Of a stretch of 64,000 bases of DNA, positions 22,699 through 31,005 are shown one piece after another (the stretch's first letter is position 1; the number at the start of each line of letters is the position of its first letter). Position numbers and translations under genes: made by a program. The notes below the pieces were generated by a model. That model was not told the DNA's origin. It searched no databases and saw nothing but the letters and a program-made list of their open reading frames with translations. Source of the DNA: Paracidovorax valerianellae (lineage in GTDB: Bacteria > Pseudomonadota > Gammaproteobacteria > Burkholderiales > Burkholderiaceae_C); the NCBI RefSeq assembly GCF_900102625.1, contig NZ_FMZC01000021.1:1-64000 (forward strand). Reading direction: 5' to 3'.

Positions 22699-23388
22699 TC
22701 AGCCGATGTGCTTGGCGAAGAATGCCAGCGTGCGCTCGCGTGCCAGGGTGGCCGCGGCTTCGTCGTAGGATCCGCGCTGGTCGCAGTTGAAGCCGTGGTC
22801 GGCGTCGTACACATGCACTTCCACCTCGGGGTGGGCGCGGCCGAAGGCTTGCACGCTGTCGAGCGCGATGAAATGGTCGCGGTCGCCGAAGTGGGCGAGC
22901 ACCGGGCACTGGGGCGTGCGTGCGCTTTCCTCGGTGGTGGTCATGCCGCCGCCGTAGTAGCAGACCGCGGCCGACAGGCCGTTCAGCTCGCACGCTGCAC
23001 GCCATGTGAGCAGGCCGCCCCAGCAAAAGCCCACGATGGCGACCTTGCCGCCGCTGGCCTGGGCTGCATGGTCGATAGCGGCTTGGATGTCTGGCAGCAC
23101 GCCCGCGCCCGGCAGGCCCTCGACCCGGCTCTTGAGGGCCATGCCGTCTTGCATGTCCTGCGCGCTGTAGCCCAGTTCCACGCCGGGTTGCACCCTTTCG
23201 AAGGTGGCAGGTGCCACGGCGAGGTAACCCCGCGCGGCGAGCCGGTCCGCCACGGCGCGGATGTGCGAATTCACGCCGAAGATCTCCTGCAGCACGACCA
23301 CGGCGCCGCGCACGGGCCCTTCCGGCTGCGCGACCCAGGCGGGCACCTTGAAACCGTCGGCCGATGTGATGTCCACGAAATTGCCCAT
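22699..23388 (-). CDS. Dienelactone hydrolase family protein
   Basis: This 229-residue alpha/beta hydrolase has nucleophile Cys122 in GFCWGG, an acid in HFGDRDHF and His198 in DADHGF, which is the dienelactone hydrolase triad. Glu36 in LQEIFGVN is the conserved partner of the cysteine. The start ATG at 23388 is preceded by AAGGAG on the minus strand; longer in-frame starts lack support. True dienelactone hydrolases open a ring in chloroaromatic degradation, but no such genes are nearby, so the real substrate is open. It is divergent from the SDR gene. Confidence 0.92.
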   Translation of the reverse strand: MGNFVDITSADGFKVPAWVAQPEGPVRGAVVVLQEIFGVNSHIRAVADRLAARGYLAVAPATFERVQPGVELGYSAQDMQDGMALKSRVEGLPGAGVLPDIQAAIDHAAQASGGKVAIVGFCWGGLLTWRAACELNGLSAAVCYYGGGMTTTEESARTPQCPVLAHFGDRDHFIALDSVQAFGRAHPEVEVHVYDADHGFNCDQRGSYDEAAATLARERTLAFFAKHIG

Positions 23389-23530
23389 GATGTTGCGACT
23401 CCTTTGTCGGATGGATGAAAAGCGGTTGGGGGAGAAGAAAAAGACGCGCGGGCCCGGTGGTCGCCCGGGCCTGCGGGATGCTGTAATGCGAGACCTTTCG
23501 CCAAAGGGGCATTCTTGCAGGAGATGGCAA

Positions 23531-24277
23531 TTGAACAAAGTGGTACTTGTGACCGGCGGTAGCCGCGGCATCGGGGCAGCCACCGCCCGGCTGGCCGCGC
23601 GCCAGGGCTGGACGGTCGCGGTCAATTACGCCCGTGACGCGCAGGCGGCCGACGCCGTGGTGCGGCAGATCCACGAAGCGGGCGGCCAGGCCATCGCGTT
23701 GCAGGCCGACGTGGCGAAGGAAGACGAAGTCGTCGCCCTCTTCCAGGCCGTCGATGCCCGCCTGGGCCGGCTCGATGCCCTGGTGAACAACGCCGGCGTG
23801 GTCGATGTGCCGGCCCGCGTGGACCAGATGAGCGCCGAGCGCCTGCGCCGCATGTTCGACATCAACGTGGTGGGCAGCTTCATCTGCGCGCGCGAGGCCG
23901 TGCGGCGCATGAGCACTAGTCACGGCGGCGCGGGCGGCAGCATCGTGAATGTCTCCAGCGCCGCGTCGCGCCTGGGCGCCGCCGGCCAGTACGTGGACTA
24001 CGCCGCGTCCAAAAGCGCCATCGACACGCTCACGCTCGGCCTGGCCCGCGAGGTGGCCGCCGAGGGCATTCGCGTGAACGCGGTGCGGCCCGGCCTGATC
24101 GACACCGACATCCACGCCAGCGGCGGCCTGCCCGATCGCGTGCGCGACCTGGCCCACCAGGTGCCCATGGGGCGCGGCGGCACGGCCGAAGAAGTGGCCG
24201 AGGCCATCGTCTGGCTGATGTCCGACGCAGCCAGCTACACCACCCTGTCTTTGCTCGACGTCTCCGGAGGCCGCTGA
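23531..24277 (+). CDS. SDR-family oxidoreductase
   Basis: This 248-residue short-chain dehydrogenase has the Rossmann motif TGGSRGIG at 8-15, NNAG at 86-89, catalytic serine in NVSSAAS and the YxxxK pair Tyr157/Lys161. I chose the TTG at 23531 because AGGAG lies 7 nt upstream and the first strand (NKVVLVTGG) starts immediately; the nearby ATG at 23524 is out of frame. The stop overlaps the marC start (TGATG), so it appears to head a long operon through creBCD. The substrate is unknown. Confidence 0.9.
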   Translation: MNKVVLVTGGSRGIGAATARLAARQGWTVAVNYARDAQAADAVVRQIHEAGGQAIALQADVAKEDEVVALFQAVDARLGRLDALVNNAGVVDVPARVDQMSAERLRRMFDINVVGSFICAREAVRRMSTSHGGAGGSIVNVSSAASRLGAAGQYVDYAASKSAIDTLTLGLAREVAAEGIRVNAVRPGLIDTDIHASGGLPDRVRDLAHQVPMGRGGTAEEVAEAIVWLMSDAASYTTLSLLDVSGGR

Positions 24278-24912
24278 TGGACCTGAAACCGCTCATCACG
24301 CTGCTTGCCATCGTGAACCCGCTGGCCATCGTGCCGTTCTTCATCCACTACACCGACGGCTTTTCGCAGCGCCAGCGCCGCCGCACCATCCAGGTCGCGG
24401 CCTTCAGCGCGTTCTGCGTGATCGCGGCCTGTGCGCTGTTCGGCCTGCAGATCCTGGAGTTCTTCAACATCTCGCTGCAGAGCTTCCAGGTGGGCGGCGG
24501 CATGCTGCTGCTCATCAGCGCGATGAACATGCTCAACGCCCAGCCGGCCGAAGCCAAGCCCCACACGCACGAACTGGAAGAAGGCGCCGAGAAAGCCGCC
24601 CAGGGCGACAGCATCGCCGTGGTGCCGCTCACCATTCCGCTGCTGACCGGGCCGGCCAGCATGTCCACCGTGGTGATCTACGCCGACCGGGCGCAGACGT
24701 TCTGGCAGCACCTGGCGCTGGTGGGCTACGGCGTGGTCATCGCCGGAGCCACGGCGCTGTGCTTCGCGTTGGCCGACCCCATCGCGCGCGTGCTGGGCAA
24801 GACCGGCATCAACGTGATGACGCGGCTCATGGGGCTGATCCTGGCTGCCCTGGCCGTCGAGGTGATGGCCGAAGGCCTGGGCAAGCTCTTTCCCGTGCTG
24901 GTCGCCCGCTGA
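24277..24912 (+). CDS. MarC-family integral membrane protein
   Basis: This 211-residue protein has about six membrane helices. LLAIVNPLAIVPFFIHYT at the N-terminus and VVPLTIPLLTGPASMSTVV in the middle are typical of MarC/UPF0056. The family was once linked to multiple antibiotic resistance, but its function is unproven. A histidine-bearing acidic loop (KPHTHELEEGAEK) lies between helices. It overlaps the SDR stop by 1 nt and ends 5 nt before creB. Confidence 0.9.
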   Translation: MDLKPLITLLAIVNPLAIVPFFIHYTDGFSQRQRRRTIQVAAFSAFCVIAACALFGLQILEFFNISLQSFQVGGGMLLLISAMNMLNAQPAEAKPHTHELEEGAEKAAQGDSIAVVPLTIPLLTGPASMSTVVIYADRAQTFWQHLALVGYGVVIAGATALCFALADPIARVLGKTGINVMTRLMGLILAALAVEVMAEGLGKLFPVLVAR

Positions 24913-24917
24913 GCCCC

Positions 24918-25619
24918 ATGGCTGCCGCCCACGCCCGTCTGCTGCTGCTGGAGGACGACCCGGCCATCGCGCGCACGGTGGCCTATGCGCTCGAACGCGA
25001 GGGCCTGTCCATCGTGCACAGCCTGCTGCTGAGGGATGCGCGCGAGCAGTTGCGCGCCCGGCCTTTCGACCTGCTGGTGCTGGACGTGGGCCTGCCGGAC
25101 GGCAATGGCCTGGACCTGCTGCGCGACCTGCGCCGCGACCCGGCGCACCAGGCCACGCCCGTGCTCATGCTGAGCGCGCACGGCGAAGAACTCGACCGCG
25201 TGCTGGGCCTGGAACTGGGGGCCGACGATTACCTGCCCAAGCCCTTCAGCCCGCGCGAACTGGCGGCACGCGTGAAGGCCCTGCTGCGCCGCGCGGCGGC
25301 CCCGGCTCCGCAGGCCGCAGTGGCGCAGGCGCAGGGCCCCTTCCACGACGACGCCGCCGGCCAGCGCGTGAGCCTGCACGGCCGGCCGCTGCCGCTCACG
25401 CGGCGCGAATACCGCCTGCTGGCGTGCCTGCTGCGCGGCGCTGGCCGCATCCAGTCGCGCGAGTCGCTGCTCGCCAACGCCTGGGGCGACGACAGCGAAA
25501 GCACCGACCGCACGGTGGACACGCACATCAAGACCCTGCGCGCCAAGCTCCGCGAGGCCGACCCCGGGCGCGAATACATCAGCACTCACCGGGGCATGGG
25601 GTACTGCCTGGAGTTATGA
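24918..25619 (+). CDS. creB: CreB-type response regulator
   Basis: This 233-residue OmpR-class regulator has a receiver domain with phospho-acceptor Asp56 (LVLDVGLPDG) and Lys108, and a C-terminal winged helix with LTRREYRLLACLL and DRTVDTHIKTLRAKL. Adjacent creC-like kinase and creD genes identify it as CreB, which in enterobacteria and Aeromonas controls carbon-source and beta-lactam responses through TTCAC direct repeats. It begins 5 nt after marC. A near-match to that repeat lies upstream of creD. Confidence 0.92.
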   Translation: MAAAHARLLLLEDDPAIARTVAYALEREGLSIVHSLLLRDAREQLRARPFDLLVLDVGLPDGNGLDLLRDLRRDPAHQATPVLMLSAHGEELDRVLGLELGADDYLPKPFSPRELAARVKALLRRAAAPAPQAAVAQAQGPFHDDAAGQRVSLHGRPLPLTRREYRLLACLLRGAGRIQSRESLLANAWGDDSESTDRTVDTHIKTLRAKLREADPGREYISTHRGMGYCLEL

Positions 25620-25669
25620 ACGCCCCATCGCATCGCCTAGCGCGGGCCACGACGGCGGAGGCCTGATCC

Positions 25670-27133
25670 ATGCGCCTGGGCATCCGGCTGCTGTTCGCTT
25701 TCTTCCTGATCAACGGCATCGCGGCGTTCTTCGTGCTGCGCGTGTTCACCGCCGAGATCAAGCCCAGCGTGCGCGAGGTGATGGAAGACATGATGGTGGA
25801 CACCGCCAACATCCTGGCCGAGCTGGCCAGCGATGACCTGGCGGCCGGCCGCCTGGGCGCGACGGCCCCTGGCACGCCGGAAAGCCGCTTCGCGCAGCAC
25901 GTGCGCCAGTACGCCAGCCGCCCGGTCGATGCAGGGATCTGGGGCTTTTCCAAGCAGACGCTGGACTTTCGCATCTACGTGACCGATGCCGCCGGCCGGG
26001 TGGTGTTCGATTCCGAGCGCAGCGCCGTGGGCGAAGACTATTCGGGCTGGCGCGACGTGGCGCGCACCCTGCGGGGCGAGTACGGCGCACGCGCCACGCG
26101 CGAGGTGCAGGGCGACGACACCAGCGGCGTGATGTACGTGGCCGCACCCATCCTGGTGGACGGGCCGGGCGGCCGCAAGATCGGCGGGGTGCTCACCGTG
26201 GCCAAGCCGACGCGGTCGGTGCAGCGGTTCATCGACCGTGCGGAACGCAAGGTGCTGCGGGGCGGGCTGCTGCTGCTGGCGCTGTCGGCCCTGGTGGGCG
26301 TGGCCGTCACGGTGTGGACGGTGTGGCACGTGCGCCGCCTGCGTGACTATGCCCTGAGCGTGCAGGGCCCGGCCGACGGCGGCCTGAACACCGCGCAGCC
26401 GCTGGCCGTGCCCAAGGTGCCCGGCGAACTGGGCGACCTGGCCCGGGCCATGGACCGCATGCGGGTGCGCCTGGAAGGGCACGACTACATCGAGGGTTAC
26501 GTGCGCGCGCTGACGCACGAACTGAAAAGCCCCGTGGCCGCCATCCGCGGTGCGGGCGAGCTATTGCAGGACGACCTGCCCCCGGCAGACCGCGCCCAGT
26601 TCGCCACGCAGGTCGTGGAGCAGAGCGAGCGGCTGCAGCGCCTGATCGACCGGCTGCTGGAGTTGAGCCAGCTGGAACAGCGCCAGCGCGCCGACGGGGC
26701 GGCCGCCACGTCGCTGCAGGACTGCGCGATCCAGGCCGTGCGCCAGGCCCAGGCGCGCGCCAGCCAGCGCACCATCGATCTGGTGCTCGTGGGCGAAGGC
26801 GCCAGCGGACCCTGGGAGGCAGAGCTGGTGACCGTGGCCATCACCAATCTGATCGACAACGCCATCGATTTCGCGCCGGCCGGCAGCACGGTGCGCGTGG
26901 AGCTGGACGGCCCGGTCGTGGCCGTGCAGGACGCGGGCCCGGGCGTGCCGGACTATGCGCTGCCGCGGCTGGGCGAGCGCTTTTTCACCACCGCGCGGCC
27001 GGGCGGCGAGCGCAGCGGCTCGGGGCTGGGCCTGGCCATCGTGCGCCGGGTGATGGCGCTGCACGGCGGGGCGATGGCGGTGCGCAACACGCAGCCCGGC
27101 CTGCGGGTCGAACTGGACTTTTCGAACCTCTGA
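25670..27133 (+). CDS. creC: CreC-type sensor histidine kinase
   Basis: This 487-residue inner-membrane kinase has membrane helices at about 5-25 and 197-219 flanking a periplasmic sensor, then HAMP and the H-box LTHELKSPVAAIRGAGELL with His283. The N-box NLIDNAIDFAP and the G-boxes DAGPGVPD and GSGLGLAIV complete the ATPase domain. HELKSPVAAIRGA is characteristic of CreC. It lies 50 bp after creB, and the creD promoter region follows. Confidence 0.93.
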   Translation: MRLGIRLLFAFFLINGIAAFFVLRVFTAEIKPSVREVMEDMMVDTANILAELASDDLAAGRLGATAPGTPESRFAQHVRQYASRPVDAGIWGFSKQTLDFRIYVTDAAGRVVFDSERSAVGEDYSGWRDVARTLRGEYGARATREVQGDDTSGVMYVAAPILVDGPGGRKIGGVLTVAKPTRSVQRFIDRAERKVLRGGLLLLALSALVGVAVTVWTVWHVRRLRDYALSVQGPADGGLNTAQPLAVPKVPGELGDLARAMDRMRVRLEGHDYIEGYVRALTHELKSPVAAIRGAGELLQDDLPPADRAQFATQVVEQSERLQRLIDRLLELSQLEQRQRADGAAATSLQDCAIQAVRQAQARASQRTIDLVLVGEGASGPWEAELVTVAITNLIDNAIDFAPAGSTVRVELDGPVVAVQDAGPGVPDYALPRLGERFFTTARPGGERSGSGLGLAIVRRVMALHGGAMAVRNTQPGLRVELDFSNL

Positions 27134-27195
27134 AGCACCGGGGCGGCGGCACAACCAGTGCGTTCGCACTCCACGCCACGCAGTCGGCGAAGCAC

Positions 27196-27211
27196 TTCAC
27201 CGTGCGCTCAC
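27196..27211 (+). promoter_or_regulatory. Candidate CreB-binding direct repeat upstream of creD
   Basis: TTCAC (27196-27200), six bases, then CTCAC (27207-27211). This differs by one base from the TTCAC-N6-TTCAC tag described for CreB-regulated promoters such as creD. It lies 65 bp upstream of the creD start and inside the creC-creD gap, the expected place. The pattern alone is weak. Confidence 0.5.
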
Positions 27212-27276
27212 AAACTTCATTGCCGGCTCACGCCGCCTCACCACACTGCGCTCCACATTCACTGGCGGAGAGCCCC

Positions 27277-28701
27277 TTGAAACATCCCCTGTTCACCAAA
27301 CTGGCCGCGCTCGCGGCCATCACCCTGCTCTTGCTGTTCGGCCTGGGCCTCATCGAAGACGTGGTGCGCGACCGCCAGCGCTACCGCACCCTCACCGCCG
27401 ACGGCGTGGCCCGCAGCCTTGCGGGCTCGCAAACCCTGCTGGGCCCCATGATCCACAGCGCCTGCGTGGAGAGCTGGGATGCCGTCACCGGCACCGGCAG
27501 CGACCGCACCACGGTCGAAAAGCGGCGTGAATTCTTGCTCACCGCCATGCCCGACCTGCTGCAACTGCGCGCCGGCACGGCCATGCAGGAACGCTCGCGG
27601 GGCGTTCACAAAGTCAACACCTATACCCTGAAGGCCCACGTCGCGGCCGAGTGGGCGTCGCTGGCCAGCTTGCGGCCCGACACCACGGTGCAGGGCTCGC
27701 GCATGCAGTGCGGGGCGCCCGTGCTGATGATGGCCGTGGGCGATGCGCGCGGCATCCGGGCCGCGCACCTGACCGTGGCGGGCCAAACGCTGGCGCTCAA
27801 GCCCGGCACTTTCCACGCCGCCTACCCCCGGGGATTGCACGCCCCGTTGCCCGAAGCGCTGGTGCAGCGGCGCGACGGCGATCCCGGCCCGTTCAAGGCC
27901 GAGATGGACCTGGAACTCGTCGGCACCGAAAGCCTGGCCATCGTTCCCCTCGGCGGGCAGACACAGGTGCAGATGGAAGGCAGCTGGCCCCACCCCTCGT
28001 TCGCAGGCCGCTTCCTGCCGTCGGAGCGCACCGTGACCGACAGCGGCTTTTCTGCCCTGTGGCGCCTTTCGTCCCTGGCCAGCACGGCGCAGCAGGACGT
28101 AGCCGCATCCCGCCCTGTGTGCGACGCGGCGGCGGCAGACCGCACGGGCTACGAGCCGCAGCCCAGTGGCGACCGCGGCTGCACCGACAGCTTCACCGTG
28201 GCGTTCGTGGACCCCGTCAACCCCTATTCCCTGAGCGACCGGGCCACCAAATACGGCGTGCTCTTCATCGCACTGACGTTCGTCGCGGTGGGCCTTTTCG
28301 AGTTGATGAAGCGGCTGCGGGTGCATCCGGTGCAATACCTGCTGGTAGGGAGCGCGCTGTGCAGCTTCTTCCTGCTGCTGGTGAGCCTGTCGGAGCATTT
28401 GCCGTTCGGCGTTTCGTATGCGGTGGCGGCCAGCGCCTGCGTGCTGCTGCTGGCCTATTACGCCAGCCACATGCTGGGCGGCTTGCGACTGGGTCTGCCG
28501 TTCGGCGCGGGCATCGGGTTGCTGTACGGCCTGCTCTATCTGCTGCTGCAGTTGGAGCAGACGGCACTGGTCGTGGGCTCGATCGCGCTGTTCCTGGTGC
28601 TCGGTGCCGTGATGGTGCTCACGCGCAAGGTGAACTGGTACGGCCTGACACCCCAGCGCCCGACACCGACGGCCGCGGCCCGCCACGTGGAGGCCGTGTG
28701 A
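27277..28701 (+). CDS. creD: Inner-membrane protein CreD
   Basis: This 474-residue protein begins with one membrane helix, then a large periplasmic domain with ARSLAGSQTLLGPM, the CreD hallmark, and ends in about five helices. I place the start at a TTG (27277) that has GGAG 6 nt upstream and gives the expected short N-terminus (KHPLFTKLAALAAITLLLL). A GTG start 75 bp earlier lies in the putative CreB site. CreD is the main CreBC-induced gene in other bacteria and affects envelope stress and colicin tolerance; its biochemistry is unknown. The stop overlaps the next start (TGATG). Confidence 0.92.
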   Translation: MKHPLFTKLAALAAITLLLLFGLGLIEDVVRDRQRYRTLTADGVARSLAGSQTLLGPMIHSACVESWDAVTGTGSDRTTVEKRREFLLTAMPDLLQLRAGTAMQERSRGVHKVNTYTLKAHVAAEWASLASLRPDTTVQGSRMQCGAPVLMMAVGDARGIRAAHLTVAGQTLALKPGTFHAAYPRGLHAPLPEALVQRRDGDPGPFKAEMDLELVGTESLAIVPLGGQTQVQMEGSWPHPSFAGRFLPSERTVTDSGFSALWRLSSLASTAQQDVAASRPVCDAAAADRTGYEPQPSGDRGCTDSFTVAFVDPVNPYSLSDRATKYGVLFIALTFVAVGLFELMKRLRVHPVQYLLVGSALCSFFLLLVSLSEHLPFGVSYAVAASACVLLLAYYASHMLGGLRLGLPFGAGIGLLYGLLYLLLQLEQTALVVGSIALFLVLGAVMVLTRKVNWYGLTPQRPTPTAAARHVEAV

Positions 28702-29012
28702 TGGCAGCCACCACCTCCTGGTATGACGATGCGTCCAGCCCTGGAAACCGGCATCTGGCAACGGCACTGCCGGCGCCTGCCGACACGGGCCTGTCGATGG
28801 CCGAGGCGCAGCGCCTGCAGCGCTACCACGACCGGCTGCTGTGCGCCATTGCGGCGCGTGACCGTGCCGCATTGCGCGAGGCCAAGCAGGGCATTTTGCA
28901 AGCCGCCTACTGGCCCGCCGCGGCAAGCGCCGGCTCGCCGGCATGGCGCCGCGCCGTGCGAACGCTCTCATGGCAGATGGCGGCCCTGCTGCTGCCCCGC
29001 AGGCGCCACTGA
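28701..29012 (+). CDS. Small protein coupled to creD, function unknown
   Basis: This 103-residue ORF starts in the creD stop codon (TGATG), implying translational coupling. It has a central charged helix (MAEAQRLQRYHDRLLCAIAARDRAALREAKQ is split here only for description) and a C-terminal hydrophobic patch SWQMAALLLPRRRH that could be an amphipathic membrane anchor. I do not recognise a family. Its codon use matches the neighbours, so it is likely a real gene. It is the last gene of the SDR-marC-creBCD operon and is convergent with hemerythrin, 9 bp apart. Confidence 0.65.
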   Translation: MAATTSWYDDASSPGNRHLATALPAPADTGLSMAEAQRLQRYHDRLLCAIAARDRAALREAKQGILQAAYWPAAASAGSPAWRRAVRTLSWQMAALLLPRRRH

Positions 29013-29021
29013 CGACAGCGT

Positions 29022-29552
29022 TCAGGCAGCGACCGCCTCGCGCTCCAGGGATTGGACAGCCACCGGTGCCGGCGTGGCCTCATCGCCCGAACACGCGCCG
29101 CCGCAGCCGTGAATGGCCTGCGCCGGCAGCGCATCCGGCGCATGCACGGTGCCTGTGGCGGGATCGAAGCCGACGCGGCGCAGGTGCAGGGCCAGCGCCG
29201 CGTCCATGGTCTGCGTGTGCTGCGGAAACCACAAGGCCAGTTCGGTGGCCATCCGGCGGAGCACCGGCAGATCGCTCGCTTCGGCTTGTGCCGTGCCTTC
29301 ACGCAGCACCTGCAGCACGACCTTGTGCTGCAGGCTGTGGCAGTTGCCCGAGGCGAAGCGGGTCGCCGCCATCCAGGCGTCCTCGCGGGCGAAGTGATCG
29401 GCGGTGTGGGCCACCAGCGCCTGCCACGCGCCGAGCAGTTGCGCGTCGGCCGCGGCCTCCACGGCGCCCAGCAGTTCCACGAACTCCTGGTGGGTTTCAT
29501 CCATGAGGGGAAGGTCGAGGGCCAGGCCCTCGGACCATTGCAGTGCAGCCAT
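29022..29552 (-). CDS. Bacterial hemerythrin
   Basis: This 176-residue four-helix di-iron protein begins ALQWSEGLALDLPLMDETHQEF. The ligand set is His21, His49, His53, Glu57, His72, His76, His112 and Asp117, matching a canonical oxygen-binding hemerythrin. A C-terminal extension with GCGGAC could bind metal or form a disulfide. It is probably a cytosolic oxygen or nitric-oxide sensor or carrier. The start ATG at 29552 fits the family; longer in-frame starts are rejected. Confidence 0.9.
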   Translation of the reverse strand: MAALQWSEGLALDLPLMDETHQEFVELLGAVEAAADAQLLGAWQALVAHTADHFAREDAWMAATRFASGNCHSLQHKVVLQVLREGTAQAEASDLPVLRRMATELALWFPQHTQTMDAALALHLRRVGFDPATGTVHAPDALPAQAIHGCGGACSGDEATPAPVAVQSLEREAVAA

Positions 29553-29793
29553 TTCCAGTCCTTGCAGTCCAGTGAACGGCCAGCTTAAGAGGCCCTGAGG
29601 CGCCGGGTTTTGATGCAGGTCAGAGTGGCTGCGACGAGGCCCGCTCCCGACACGAGGCCCGACAAAACCCCAGCCCCACCGGGTTCTGCTGCAGCCGCGA
29701 CGTCGTCGCACGAGGCAGGGCGGGTCGCGGCGCCCAGGGCGCGACAGGTGAGCGATGCTCGTTGGACGCGCGGAGCGTCATTGGTCCCGGCAT
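29553..29793. other. Intergenic region without a recognised gene
   Basis: About 240 bp between the hemerythrin start and the terminator of the next minus-strand unit. It should hold the hemerythrin promoter on the minus strand, but no convincing -35/-10 pair was found, and no coding frame with family features. Confidence 0.5.
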
Positions 29794-29820
29794 AAAAAAA
29801 GGGCTCCGCAAGCGGAGCCC
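29794..29820 (-). terminator. Rho-independent terminator of the Cys-repeat protein unit
   Basis: A perfect 9-bp stem (GGGCTCCGC with GCGGAGCCC, 29801-29820) lies about 50 nt past the stop codon on the minus strand, followed there by a run of seven U (29800-29794). Strong on both criteria. Confidence 0.85.
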
Positions 29821-29871
29821 TTTTCACTGGCACCCTGCACTCTCGCGAGGACAGGAATGGCCGGTGGATTC

Positions 29872-30450
29872 TTACTGGTTGTAGACGCGCTTCAGGTCGG
29901 CAACGCACTTGTCCTTGGCATCACCGCTGGTGGCATCGCAACGCTCCTTGGCGGCCTTGTATTCGGCTTCGCGCTTGTCTTGGGCAGCGTCCTTCTTCAC
30001 TTCAGCGACGTTGGCATCCTTCTTGGCCATGTTGTCGGCTGGCTTGGCTTGGGCGCGTGCCACCTTGGCGTCTTCCTTGGCCTTCACGTGGGCTGCCTTG
30101 GCATCCTTCACGCAGACGTCCTTGGCATTGCCTTGCTGGTCATCGCACTTTTCCTTGGCGACGTCGTAGGCAGCGTCAGCGCGGGCTTCGTTCACCTTGT
30201 AGGTGGCCTTGTCACTGGGCTTGTATTGGGCTTCGAGCTCGGCCTTGGCAACCTTTTCGGCGCCCTTGGCTTCCTTCATGCAGACGTCCTTGGCGTTGGC
30301 CGTCATGGCATCGCACTTTTGCTTGTTCGTCTTGTAGTCGGCAGAGATGCGGTCCTTGGCGGCGCTGTGCTCTTCCTTGGTCATGGCCATGCCGCTGGTT
30401 GCGAGAAGGCCGGCGGCCACCAGGGCCAGAAGATTGCGTGCGTGTTTCAT
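29872..30450 (-). CDS. Secreted protein with three Cys-pair repeats, function unknown
   Basis: This 192-residue lysine/alanine-rich protein has a cleavable signal peptide (MKHARNLLALVAAGLLATSGMA). The mature part holds three related units with the pattern YxxxKxxCD...AKDxC. They start near ADYKTNKQKCD, AAYDVAKEKCD and AEYKAAKERCD, so six cysteines are likely paired within units in the periplasm. Low complexity can make it look like TolA, but no TolA domain is present. The start at 30450 has GAGGAG upstream. It lies 99 bp after CsbD, in the same direction, suggesting a shared stress-response unit. Confidence 0.8.
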   Translation of the reverse strand: MKHARNLLALVAAGLLATSGMAMTKEEHSAAKDRISADYKTNKQKCDAMTANAKDVCMKEAKGAEKVAKAELEAQYKPSDKATYKVNEARADAAYDVAKEKCDDQQGNAKDVCVKDAKAAHVKAKEDAKVARAQAKPADNMAKKDANVAEVKKDAAQDKREAEYKAAKERCDATSGDAKDKCVADLKRVYNQ

Positions 30451-30549
30451 GGTTTTTCTCCTCAATGTCTGTAAGGGGTGCGGACGCCGGAAGGCCGATG
30501 GGCTCGACTGGCTGACACGCTGGTTTTTGGGTCGGGTTTTTTTGGGAAA

Positions 30550-30768
30550 TTACTTGTCGAAGCGGAAGTCGGGGTGGCGGTCTTGCCAGGACTTCAGTTC
30601 CTTCTCGGCAGCGTCCTTGGCCAGGCCTTGACGCTCTTGCAGCTTGCCCAGGAACTGGTCGCGCTTGCCGGCGACCACGTCCAGGTCGTCGTCGGTCATC
30701 TTGCCCCACTGCTCCTTGATCTTGCCGGTGAATTGTTTCCAGTTGCCTTTGACGGTGTCTTCATTCAT
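30550..30768 (-). CDS. CsbD-family stress protein
   Basis: This 72-residue hydrophilic protein starts MNEDTVKGNWKQFTGKIKEQWGKMTDDDLDVVAGKRDQ in its conserved part, the CsbD signature (WKQ..GK.KE.WGK.TDDDL). CsbD is a general-stress protein of unknown mechanism, under sigma-B in Bacillus and common in proteobacteria. Length is typical. It probably forms a transcript with the Cys-repeat protein downstream. Confidence 0.93.
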   Translation of the reverse strand: MNEDTVKGNWKQFTGKIKEQWGKMTDDDLDVVAGKRDQFLGKLQERQGLAKDAAEKELKSWQDRHPDFRFDK

Positions 30769-30925
30769 GGCACAGGTCCTCTTGGTTATTCGCTTCAGCC
30801 TTCCACTCCGAGACGGTTTGGAAACCTAGCTGGATGCGATGGACGAACTGTAAAAGTGCCCCAAAAACTCAGGCGTAGTCATCCAAGGACACCGCGCGTC
30901 AGCCCAGGCCTACGGTATGCAGGGT

Positions 30926-30957
30926 CAAAAAAAAGAGGCGTGCACTGCACGCCTCTT
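30926..30957 (-). terminator. Rho-independent terminator of cysH
   Basis: An 11-bp perfect stem (AAGAGGCGTGC with GCACGCCTCTT, loop ACT, 30933-30957) lies 49 nt past the cysH stop on the minus strand, followed by a U-run. Between stop and terminator sits a second perfect palindrome, CGCTGTCAGACAGCG. Confidence 0.85.
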
Positions 30958-31005
30958 CGGAGTAGTAAACCGCGCTGTCAGACAGCGCTCTTTCCACAGC
31001 GCTCT

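Noticed and set aside
22699-23388. Dienelactone hydrolase as part of a chloroaromatic degradation pathway
   Set aside because: No catechol dioxygenase, cycloisomerase or maleylacetate reductase gene is nearby.
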